In this document: piece after piece, positions 21,727-31,416 of the stretch | How the letters are laid out: every line of letters starts with the position of its first letter | How positions within the stretch are numbered: the stretch's first letter is position 1 | From: Stagonosporopsis chrysanthemi | Taxonomy: Eukaryota; Ascomycota; Dothideomycetes; Pleosporales; Didymellaceae | Direction: 5' to 3' | DNA length: 64,000 bases | Assembly: GCA_022560025.1 (NCBI GenBank) | Contig: JAFISE010000130.1 | Span: forward strand, 19,810 to 83,809 | Notes under the pieces: model-generated | Told to the model about the DNA's origin: nothing | The model's database searches: none | Seen by the model: only the letters and a program-made list of their open reading frames with translations | Position numbers and translations under genes: made by a program

Positions 21727-22799
21727 TTAACCGCGGAAAGCGCGGGCGTGGCGGCGAGCCTTAGCACTGGAAGAGCCAGCAGCCTCCTCCAACCAGGAGA
21801 CGAAGGTCTCAAGGGTGAATGTCTTGGGAAGAGCACCAGCGCTGCCAGTGGAAGAGGGAGCAGCGGAGGCAACAGGGGTAGCGCTAACAGCGTTGTTCTG
21901 GACAGCAGGGGCGGAGGTGGCGGCGGGAGCGGCCGAGGTGGCAGCAGGAGCAGAGCTGACGGGGGCAGCAGCAGAAGAGTTACCGGCGCCCGAGGAGCCG
22001 GAGCCGGAGCTGGCGCCAGAGAAGAGGGCAGGGCCGGGGATCTTGTAGCTGGACATGTCGCCGCCGTAGATGTTGACCTTGATACCGGGGTCGGTGGGGG
22101 TGTAGAGCTTGTCGGCGGTGACACCCTCGGGGGTCTCGGTACCGGAGCCAGTTACCTCCAAGTTAACGCCTGGTCGGTGTTAGTCTTTGTTCAAAATGTT
22201 CATGGTTCGGAAGTGTGCTTACACATGGGGTAGTTCTGGGCGCCGCCCTCATCGCCAGCAGAGTGGAGGGCGATGATCTCGTGGCGGAGAACGTACTGGC
22301 CGGGAGCAATGGAGCTGGGGACAGTGACGGACCAGGTGAGGTCGTTGTTGATGAGCTTCATGGCAGCCCACTCACCACCCTCGTAACCGGCCTCGTCGAT
22401 CTTGAAGAACTTCAAGTCGGCAGCCTTGGCGGTGGTAGCATCCTCGACCTTAGCCATGTAGTCGATGACGGGACCGACGTGGGACTCGGGCCAGGTGTTC
22501 CAGGTCAGGTCGACGGTTCCTCCAGCAGCGACCTTGGCGACCTTAGCACCAGCGGTGGCGTCCTTGTGGCAAGCAATCTTGTCAACGTCGGTGTACATGT
22601 CGGGAGAGACGAAGCCGTTGTCAAGGCACTCGGGGCAACCCCACTGGACAACCTCGGGCGAGGGGGTCTGGTATTGGAACGAGGGGTCGTAGGCCTTGAA
22701 GTCAGCGCCATCGACCTTGATGTCCGAAAGGTGACCGTGGGCGTTGACGGAGGCGGCGAAAGCGCCGAGCATAGCAGCAACCTGAATCTTGGAAGGCAT
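21727..22799 (-). CDS. Lytic polysaccharide monooxygenase, family AA9
   Basis: Secreted copper enzyme (formerly GH61) that oxidatively cleaves cellulose or related glucans. Exons complement(22223..22799) and complement(21727..22169); the 53-bp intron splits the Cys codon in QNYPMC-VNLEV. The product is 339 residues. The signal peptide ends ...SVNA at residue 20, exposing His21 (HGHLSDI), the required N-terminal copper ligand. The other histidine-brace ligand is H107 (PESHVGPV) and the axial Tyr is Y190, with Q188 in GAQNYP. H173 lies in the second-sphere LRHE motif. A Ser/Ala/Pro linker (about 235-300) leads to a short C-terminal segment, LPKTFTLETFVSWLEEAAG, ending in basic RRHARAF; related tails occur on other AA9 enzymes but it is not CBM1. 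The start MPSKIQ fits the signal peptide better than an upstream in-frame Met at 22853. Confidence 0.95.
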
Positions 22800-25109
22800 T
22801 GTTGATGATTTGGTAACTGAAAAGTTGGGTTGGTTGGAAAAGGTGGCGTTCAAAAGTAAGCTTCGAGATCAACGAAGGTGTAAGAGAATGTTATCCGCTT
22901 CAATCGATGAAGGGTGAGTGAGTTTGAAAAGAATGAACTGTCGAAATGACTGAAAGAGTGTGATGAGGAAACAAAATCGCAGGGCACCAAGTCATCTTTA
23001 TATCCAGCAGAAGAGTTGTTCGAAACAATGTGGGTAAACACTAGCCCTGTACAGCTGTCAAAACGACCAGGCACAATCTCAGAAAGGGCATGAAGGCCGT
23101 CATCAAAAGCTTGATCTCATTAAGCGTTCAGGAGATGACTGGACGGAAGGACTGAATCCTTTCCGCTGTTTGTTTCAGGTACCTGGGAATGGGACGGGCG
23201 GCAACGCGCTGCAGAGTCGAGTGTTCCTGATCGACGCAGGCATCCTCAAGGTCGGAACGACCATCTCCGACGATAGTGACATTAATTGGAAGGGATGGCT
23301 GCTCAGGAGATGTTCTTGTGCATCCTAAATAGCGTCTTTGTCACTGTAGACTGCTTTTCCGCTGAAGGCAACACTGAATCTTGACACCACAGCACCACTT
23401 CTCGCAAACGAAAGTCAGGCTCATTTGATGAATCGTGGAGAAAGGACAAAGGAACAGACCAGATGTGGAGAAGTCTCGATAGGACGTCACTAGCGCCCGG
23501 CCCACCAAGACGGGCGTCTACGCGTCGTATAACTGTCTCTCTGTGTCGAGAGCATTACATACTCGTCAAAAGAGTAGAAACGCATGAACATCTGATTCCA
23601 CATTCATATATTTGCCGCAAAGGACCCGCAGCCATGACGTCGCTGCAACGCTCTGCCTCGCTTAGGAGTTTCGCGCATGGCTTGTTTCACCAAGATCCAG
23701 TTTGTGGGTCGCAGCGAGCGCTACGATATCTCGACCTCTCTCAGGCCCTCGGAGGGATCGGAGTGACTTGTTGCAATCGTTCGAGGGCAAGGCTGGTAGC
23801 TTCTCAGCTTAGATGATATACTTCGCTTCAAGAACTAACCCATGTACACCATCGCTGTCAAGCAGACAATTAGAAATCGGAGTAATCGTTTCATCATTTA
23901 CAGACCGCTCGAATGCGCTGTTCGGTAATAGCAGGTTCCCCTGTCCATTACCCGATTCCTCGCGAACCACAATTGCCGTAAAATTGGCCTCCACCTCGCG
24001 TGCAACCTCCAATCCTTCCGCCACTCATGGACCTTGAATTTTTCTTGTTTCGAGAGTGGACTCTAGCGGCGGCAAGAGACAAGCAACGGGCGGCTGCGCT
24101 TAGTGCAGTCAGTGCTGTACAATCCTCCGGCTCGTCGGTTCCGTAGACATGGCTTGGGTTTGCTGTCCAACCATTCCTACGCGCAGCCTTTCAAAGCCCT
24201 GTGCTGTGATTGTGAGGCTATCTCTATTGAATGGGTGAAGGGCCAAGGACTGAACAGGAGATCGGAGTCCAACCAATATGCGCCCAAGCGGGCTTTGATG
24301 TTGAGATCGTTTGGGAGGTGCAGCAACTACAATGCAGCTGACGAGAGCAGGAGTCTTCAGTGTCCATCTCCGAAAAACATTCCTTTTGGGCTAGGGACCC
24401 GTCATCTCGAGTCACTGTCCGGGTATCTCATCTCCGTATTATCGACTCAAGGAGTTCTTGCCACAACAGGAAGAAGAACAAAAGTGAACATTCTTGCCCC
24501 TCCTTCTGAGAGATTCATAAAGTAGCGATGTTGGTCGCGACGGCGTGTTTGCCTGCAAACGCCGACACAAAAGGGCGCGCTGCCTTGGGACCAAGATCTC
24601 GAAATATGATCAGCTACGTGATTTTGGAGTCAGGATAGATCACATGGAGATTCAATCTCGATTGTCATGTCATACGGTATCTGAGACCTATCCAACTCTG
24701 AATGATTCGTATAGAACCAAGGCCATTCAACAAGTAGCCACCATTATCCTGAGTTGCGCAACAGCTGGGTCCACTATGATGGAGCGAGATGCTATGTCTG
24801 TCAGGCCAACGATCATACACATTATGCAGATTGATGCGTAGTGACATGGCAGGACAGCAGGGTCGGTGTTATTCGCAAAGAAGGGTAAACACTGAATAGC
24901 CATAATGCCAAAAGAGTCGTAAAGGCATGCGTCAACATACCCATTAACATTCAAACGTGCAATACATCCAACGTCTACAGAAGACAGCACACCAGAAATG
25001 CCCAAACGCCACGCAAAATGCTGGATCAATGTACAGGAGCGCCTCTTATAAACACCAATCTGCTTCGCTTGCTCTTTCACGTCCACAGAGCTTGACCACA
25101 GCGCAACGC
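22800..25109. other. Intergenic, 2.3 kb, no gene supported
   Basis: The first 200-300 bp are the AA9 promoter and leader. Beyond that, open frames are short and unrecognised. A minus-strand open stretch at 23809..24024 reads plausibly as protein but begins immediately after a stop with GTG and has no ATG. The last part is the BET1 3' flank. Confidence 0.55.
22997..23002 (-). promoter_or_regulatory. TATA box, putative, for AA9 gene
   Basis: TATAAA within GATATAAAGATG on the minus strand, about 198 bp upstream of the AA9 start. Regulated secreted-enzyme genes in fungi often have TATA boxes; here it is a motif match only. Confidence 0.45.
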
Positions 25110-25774
25110 TCACTTTTTACCCAGCCACACCCACCAGAACAGCAGTATCAGGGCAGCGAAAAACGCGACCCACGCCTTCCACCCTACACCCGTCTTCTTG
25201 GCCATCATAAGCATTCTATTCATCGTGCCCTTGATCTTATTCCTGCTGTTCTCGAACTGGTCATTCATTTTCTCCGCCAGGGAGGTGCTGTCGCGGATCT
25301 CGTCGCCGATGAGGTGTGTCAACTAGACTAATCAGTACGGGCGCAACAAAACCCTGCGGCTCCTAAGGCAAGCAGGGAAAAGGGAGGGGAAGACCGTACA
25401 TCTTTCAACATCTTCACCTTCCCGATCAACATTCCTGTGTGCTCCTCGTTCTGGCTTTCCAGCTCATCCAGTGTCGCGCTCCCATATTGACCTCTGCTAC
25501 TCGGCGTTGCTGCGCGGTACCCGCCGTCATGCGCGCCGCTGCCTCCTGCACCGTAGCCTCCGTTTGCGCCGTATCCTCCGTACAGACTCCCATTCGTGCC
25601 TGCGCCGGGGTAGGCAGCGAAGCCAGGGCCGTCAGATGAAGCCGGCAGCCCGTACCCGCCGGCGTTGTAGGGTGAGGCACGCGCTTTGTTCTTGCTTTTC
25701 GAGGGCGAGGCGGAGCGGTTGTAGCTGCTGAAGAGGTCGTCGCGCGCAGCGTCGCGGCCGAAACGGCTGGACAT
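25110..25774 (-). CDS. BET1: BET1-like SNARE
   Basis: Tail-anchored Qc-SNARE for ER-Golgi COPII vesicle fusion, partner of Sed5, Bos1 and Sec22. Exons complement(25400..25774) and complement(25110..25322), with a 77-bp intron (GTACGG...TCTAG) joining KVKMLKD to LTHLIGDEIR, continuous SNARE heptads. The product is 195 residues. Residues 1-100 form a flexible region rich in Gly, Tyr and Ser (GGYGANGGYGAGG). The SNARE helix starts near LDELESQNEEHTGMLIGKV and continues through STSLAEKMNDQFENSRNKIKG, with the zero-layer Gln probably in MNDQFE. A single C-terminal membrane anchor (WVAFFAALILLFWWVWL) is followed by GKK. Yeast Bet1 is shorter; the longer Gly-rich N-terminus is the main difference. 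Confidence 0.92.
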
Positions 25775-26425
25775 GGTGTGTGGTGCGGTCTACTGTGCTG
25801 GTGTTTGATGCGTGTACTCGTGGAGCGCGAGCGCTGCGGATGTGATGTGAGGCTGTATGGTATGTGGCGTATTCGGGCTGGTATGCCTCAGGCGCCGTGT
25901 AGACGTGTGGAGTGCAATTGTGCAAACTGTGGAGGACACTTGGCGGCGCGCCGTCACTTTTTGAGATGATGCTCAGCGGAGGTAGCTGGCTAAAGGCCGA
26001 GCCAAGCCAACACGTTGTCGCAACAGCGGCCTGCGTAAGTGGCTGCCTGCGCCATTGGAGCGAAGAATGATACGGCTATTCCTTGAAGGCACGTAAGATG
26101 GCAATGATGCCGGAAAAGTGCAGTGCATATATATTTTTCAGAACTCCAAGCACTCTAGCCTCGAACGTATAGACTAGTTTGCTCAGAGTAGTACATACAA
26201 TATAGAGACACGCCCTCCACTATGATGCACCTGCAAACAGATCCAAAAGATCAATCCTTACAAGTACAGAGACCTTTGTAGTCCCATTGCACTACACGCA
26301 CCCACCATGCTGAAGCTTGAAGGTTGATCTTTCCACGGCTCCAGCACACTTCTCATGCGCCACGACTGCATCCACACTGCCCCTGATTGCCCTCCTACAC
26401 CCATCTCGAGCCACCTGCGAGAACC
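25775..26425. other. Intergenic spacer BET1-ADK1
   Basis: 651 bp holding the BET1 promoter and the 3' end of ADK1. No repeat or RNA gene was seen. Confidence 0.65.
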
Positions 26426-27465
26426 CTAGTTCTTGAGACCAATCTTGTTCAGCAAGCTGCCAGTCTGCCCGGCAACGTAGGCCTTGTTGTCGAAGACCTT
26501 GAGCAAGCTCTTCCAGACCTGGCCAGGCTCTTGGCTCGCATCGATGGGTTTCCAGATTCCGGTCTTCTGGTAGTAGCCGACAACAGGCGCTGTCTGGGTG
26601 TGATATGTCACGAGGCGCTTCTTGAGTGCCTCAGCATTGTCATCAGAGCGCTGGACGAGCGGCTCGCCAGTGACATCGTCGACCATCTCGCTCTTGGGAG
26701 GGTTGAAGACCTTGTGGTAGGAGCGGCCAGATGCGGGGTGGACGAGACGGCCAGTAATACGCGAGACAAGGAGCGAGTCGTCGATCTGAAGCTCAACAGC
26801 GTGCTGCAAGGGCTTGTTGGTGGACTTGAGCATACCGTCAAGCTTCTCAGCCTGGACGACTGTTCGTGGGAAACCGTCAAGGATGAAGCTGTAGATTAGT
26901 GTTTATTAGCAACTGTCTGAATGCGCGGAACAAGCAGGAGCTCAAGCGGGACCGAAGCTGACATACCCGTTCTTGCACTCTTGGTTGGAGTCGAGCTCAG
27001 TCTTGATCATGTTGATCATGATCTCGTCGCTGACAAGGCCTCCGGCATCCATGATCTTCTTGGCCTCACGGCCGAGCGCTGTCTTCGCAGCAACCTGTGC
27101 GCGGAGCATGTCTCCAGTAGCCTGCGTTTGTTAGAATCACGTCTCTTACTAGCCTCGAGCTTCCCCACGAGCTGGACGCTCGATAAAACGTACCAAGTGG
27201 CATGCGCAGAACTTGTCCTTAATGCGCGGCGCTTGTGTGCCCTTGCCTATAGCTCGTTAACAAAATTCCCATTGCATGCCCGCTTGCGCTCAAGAGACGT
27301 ACCGGCACCGGGCGGCCCAATCAGGATCATCCTGACGCTCTCCTGCGCTGTGTCCGCAATGCCGACCTGACCCTGCAGCCTTGACTCGAGCTCCGCAATG
27401 CGCTTCTCAAGCCTGGACACGGTGCTCTGAAGGTCAGAGACCGCGGAGTCTGTGACAGGGGCCAT
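26426..27465 (-). CDS. ADK1: Adenylate kinase
   Basis: Catalyses ATP + AMP = 2 ADP in cytosol and intermembrane space. Four exons: complement(27303..27465), (27194..27246), (26967..27121), (26426..26888); they sum to 278 codons (277 residues). The first intron splits the Gly codon inside the P-loop GPPGAGKGT (50-58); the second follows CHLATGD's leucine; the third splits the Gly of KNGFILDGFPRT. AMP-site residues TGDMLR and DGFPR, and the LID domain (GRLVHPASGRSYHKVFNPP) with DDVTGEPLVQRSDD, mark the long-type enzyme. Residues 8-32 form a heptad coiled coil (LQSTVSRLEKRIAELESRL) ahead of the kinase core; an N-terminal extension of this kind also occurs in other filamentous ascomycete Adk1 proteins. 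Confidence 0.95.
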
Positions 27466-27971
27466 TGTGTGGATGTGTGTGCGGAGCGCAGAGGAACGCT
27501 ACGTCTGTTGTCGGGGCAGGAGTGATGGACGTCGGGGTGGTGCGCAATGGCAGTCGCGAAGAAAAGATGAGGTTAGAGCTCGCGTTTCGTGCTCGGTAGA
27601 ATGGAGACGCTGAGCGCTCGGACTCGGCCCGCGGTATCAAGCCGGTTGCGGAGCGCCAATGACGTGCAACCGGAGAAACTGGTTCCTGGACTAGAGACCT
27701 ATGCAAGTACTCCAAGACGCGTCAGGATATTGTTCGCCAGTCACCGTGACCGTCTCAATAACCTCGACTTCTGGAGGTGGTGTTTGTTGACTTGCGATTT
27801 GCCATCCGTGAACACCGAGGTTAGCGGGGGCACCCAAGACTGTTAAACGCACGTGCAAACACATGTTGGGTTGGAACCAATAAAATCGAAATCCGGAGTA
27901 CACATGGTGTACGTACATCTGAATGAGTTTGAGATAAGGAGAATGGTATCTTATACATGGCCACTTTACAA
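27466..27971. promoter_or_regulatory. ADK1 promoter and YME2 3' flank
   Basis: 506 bp. The part next to 27465 should contain the ADK1 promoter and the part next to 27972 the YME2 3' UTR. No specific site can be argued. Confidence 0.5.
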
Positions 27972-30596
27972 CTAGTATTCCTGACCGAGAACCTTCTTCA
28001 AGCCCTTCGTCTCGGTCTCGTACTTCTCCACCTTATCCTGGCTCGCCATCATCTTGTTGAGCAGGTAATTAGCCCGTCCAGCCATCTGAGCCGGCTGGCT
28101 CTTGAGCTTACTGAGCAATAGCAGCTCGTTCTCACATTTGTCGATTGTAGCGCTCTCGATCTTGGTCAAGTGAGTAAGGATGGCAAGGTCGAGGCGGCTC
28201 TTCAGCACTTTGTCTTCGGTCAAACGCTTAAACGCTGGGTGGTAGATAGGCTTGCCTGGCTTGATGATCGACGGTCGCCCGTTGGGTCCAGATTCGATGG
28301 TGATGAGTTCGGCCTGTTCGAGGGCGCGCAGAATTTTCTCACCGCCTGTTTTCAGGATGTCGTCAAGGAGCACCTCGTTGTAGCGCAGGCTGTTTTTCTG
28401 CGCGAGCTCCTTGATCAGCAACCACGCCTGCTCCACGCTCCAATGTCTGCTTCCACCCTCATCCTCCGCGCCGAAGATGTACATCTTCAGTATCTCCGAG
28501 GCAGACTGGTCAATCATCTCGTGGACTGCCTTTTGTGGTGTCTCGCCTGTCTTTATCCTCCTTGCGAGAAACTCGAGGTCCGTGAGGCGACCGCCAAGCA
28601 GCTCAATGCAGCTGTCAAGTTCTTCAAGATCTGTGCGTGACTGTGAAGGAACCGGCTGGGGTTTCTTCCCATGGGGCACAGGATCGTCCTGAACATCAGC
28701 GTCAAGATGTGTTATGACGTAGCGCTTGGCAACATCTGGCGAACAATCCGAGAGGGAAATTTGACGGAAGACGCGATCGGGCAGTGCTTTCGAGAGAGAT
28801 TTGCTAAACGATACATCGTTGGTCAAGAATATGACATGTGCAATGTTGGCCGTTGTGAGACGAGCAGCCCTACCATCTATTAGCACTTAGGAAGAAATGA
28901 ACAAAAATCAGAGTCTCCTACCATTCAGCAATCTTGTCGTAGACGATGCCCCCTTCGTTACTTTTGTGTAGAAAGTTGTCGATGACCACGATCGGTCTGT
29001 GCTCAGGGTGAGCTTCGAGCCAGTCGTCGTCGCCCAGGTTGGCGTCCTTGTCCGCCTTGTGCCGTTTATCGAGAGCAATCTGCTTTAATGCGGTGGTGCT
29101 GGTGTTCCAGATCTTGCTGAGCTGAGTATCGAGAGTCTCCGAGAATCCTGTCTTGACACCTGTAGCGCCCTGAGCAGCCATGTCGATCATGCCGCTGATG
29201 CTGTTCATCCAAGAGAAAACAGGTTTGTATCCGACAGAGTTAGCAGCCGCGCTGATAGTAGCACTATCGCCCCGAGCCTCTTGAATAGGCTTGCAGTCTA
29301 TGACGAGTTTGAGCTTCTTATCCGCAAGAGCTTGGTCAACAACTAGCTCTTTCTTCCCAGAGCCTCGCGGGCCTTGCACGATGATGAACGTATCAGCTGT
29401 CTCCATGAGCCATGTCTGAACCTGCTCGATGTTGTTCTTGCGATCATCCCAGATCGCCTCCATTCGAGCCTCATCCTCGTTCGACTTGCCACGTATAAGG
29501 TCCGAAGCGTATCCTTTTGCCCACTTGTAGTACTTGTTGTCTTCGAGGTGCAACACTCTTGTGATGTGTGCCTTGACGAAGAAAGTGCGGATCGGATCGA
29601 AGATAGCGACAGTAAGTCCAGCTAAGAGTGCCGCTATAATTGGCAAGACGACTCGAGGATGTCCAAAAAGCCAGTCTTTCACCACTTTTGCGCGGCGGAG
29701 TTTGGGATCGTACTGCAGGCGCAAGAGTGTCCCTTTTGGTCCTCCGCCTTGGGCTTGGGAGACCACGAAACCATGCATGCAATTCTTCGCCATTATTGCC
29801 TTGCCCATGGTGGAGAAGTCGACATGCGCAAACTTGGGCAAAATCTTGGAATCTGGAGGTTGCATGACAATATCTGACAGCTTGCCGTAAGGCCTGAAGA
29901 ACTGGAAAAGCTCCTCTTGTGACAGTTCGACAGCATCGGCGGGGTTACCCCCTGATTCTCCTGAAATAAATTCGACCTTTAGTCGAGGCGAAGGCACGCG
30001 CATCAGATCTTCCACCCAGGGACGGCCCTTGACGATCTTAGTGCGCACGCGGCGGAACGGCGCCCACCATGGCTTTACAGGTTCGTCTCTGAGGTATTCC
30101 TGAAGGACTTTCTCGATCTCAGACGTCGGAGTTGTTCCATCGTGCGTAAATTTGACGAACGCTCCGCCTTCTCTCATGCGTGGTAGAACTTCGGTGGCGG
30201 TGATCTGCAGGCCTTTCTTTGCTCTGACACGCTCAATGACCTGCTGCGGGCCAGTCCTTGGAATGAATGGCGAGACAAGTCGGTCAAGCAATTGTGGTGC
30301 TGGCAGTCCAAGTATTCTCCGGATCGAAACAGGGTACACATTGTTGAAGAAAAGAATTCCCTCGTTGGATCCTGCGTTGATATGGCCTGTCTTATCCTCG
30401 CCGGCCTGCAGCGAAGTGTACCTGATAGACATCGTACATGGTGCTTGTTTAAACCTTTGAAGCGCAATCGTGCTAGATACAGATGGTGTTCTGATTGATT
30501 GTTAGCATGGCCACCATGATCGCCGCGAAGGATCTACCTGGTCAGCCCTTGTAACGGCCTTCGACCAGCATGCTGCCAACTACGATGTGGTAACAT
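27972..30596 (-). CDS. YME2: Mitochondrial escape protein 2 (inner membrane)
   Basis: Inner-membrane protein needed for normal mitochondrial nucleoid structure and mtDNA retention (yeast Yme2/RNA12). Exons complement(30538..30596), (28922..30490) and (27972..28869) sum to 842 codons (841 residues). The small first exon (59 nt) supplies MLPHRSWQHAGRRPLQGL, a basic presequence; its 47-bp intron has a GCTAAC branch motif before AATCAG. Without it the frame would begin at an internal Met (residue 40, MSIRYTS). Order: an RRM-like fold around residues 200-280 (FFRPYGKLSDIV, FAHVDFSTM), a membrane helix about 298-318 (VVLPIIAALLAGLTVAIF), and a P-loop NTPase domain with GPRGSGKK at 393-400, then VIDNF as Walker B-like. 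The second intron splits the Trp codon after KIAEW. Confidence 0.92.
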
Positions 30597-31416
30597 CTTC
30601 TGTTAAGTGTCACTGCCAGAGCATTACGGTATCGATAGGTGTTGATGCTGAATGGTTCGAAAGTCGCAGGCAACAATCCAGGGGAGTGGGTAGACGTTGA
30701 CGTCATCCGATGCAAGCTTGGCAGTCGCGCTTCCCGTCCCTACATGCTCTACGAATCTTTTGCTGATTCGATTTACGTAGAATAACTGTAAAATATAATT
30801 TGAATTCAGCTTCAATAGCCTAAAGAATAGACAAATACAGTTACTACACATCTGCGCGGAGAGAGGTAAATTTGTTGCGGCAGTTGTAGCCAACTTAGGG
30901 ATCTACTGTCTTTCAGAACGATCGCTTTAAAAAAAAACGAGCTGCTTCATACAAGCCGTGCTTTGGTAGAGAATACAAGAATCATCAGCTAAGCTACGAC
31001 TCTTGACGGAGACTGGCAGTGCGGAATCAATCACATGTTATTTGCCTTCCAGTAGTCTACATCACTACGTCCATCTTTTCGCATTCAAAAGAGGCAACAT
31101 AGAATCAGCTGAATGCCTCCTCGCTGAGAACATCGAAAGCCTAGGATTTCGCATTCGGAAGGACAGAGTTTGAATGTACTTATTGAAAGCTATGTACAAA
31201 GACTGCTAATATATGGCAAGAAACAAAGCGATTGTACACTGCAAATGCCGCCAGATGACTCCATCGAAAAAGGTATCTTGCAGGTAATGATAGATCGCGC
31301 AAAATCATAAACTCCAAAGCTCATCAAATCATCCGCATAAGTCCAATCTTTCTTCATGATCATGTAGTCGTAGTACACATCTCATTCTATCCTTTCCTTC
31401 TTCTTCTAATGTGCGT
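30597..31416. other. Intergenic with dispersed repeat copy A
   Basis: 820 bp between the YME2 start and the GLT1 stop. It includes the YME2 promoter and a 188-bp element (30761..30948) similar to one at 42501..42674. The rest shows nothing. Confidence 0.65.
30761..30948 (+). repeat. Dispersed repeat, copy A
   Basis: Shares an exact 17-mer, TGTAGCCAACTTAGGGA (30885..30901), and flanking blocks AATTTGTTG and ACGATCGCT with the element at 42501..42674, in the same order, spacing and orientation. By eye the core 110 bp is roughly three-quarters identical. Neither copy has a coding frame. It is probably a diverged non-autonomous mobile element or solo terminal repeat; clear terminal repeats or target duplications were not identified. 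Confidence 0.7.

Noticed and set aside
23809..24024. 72-codon minus-strand open stretch with protein-like composition
   Set aside because: It begins with GTG directly after a stop, has no ATG and no convincing splice acceptor, and no recognised domain.
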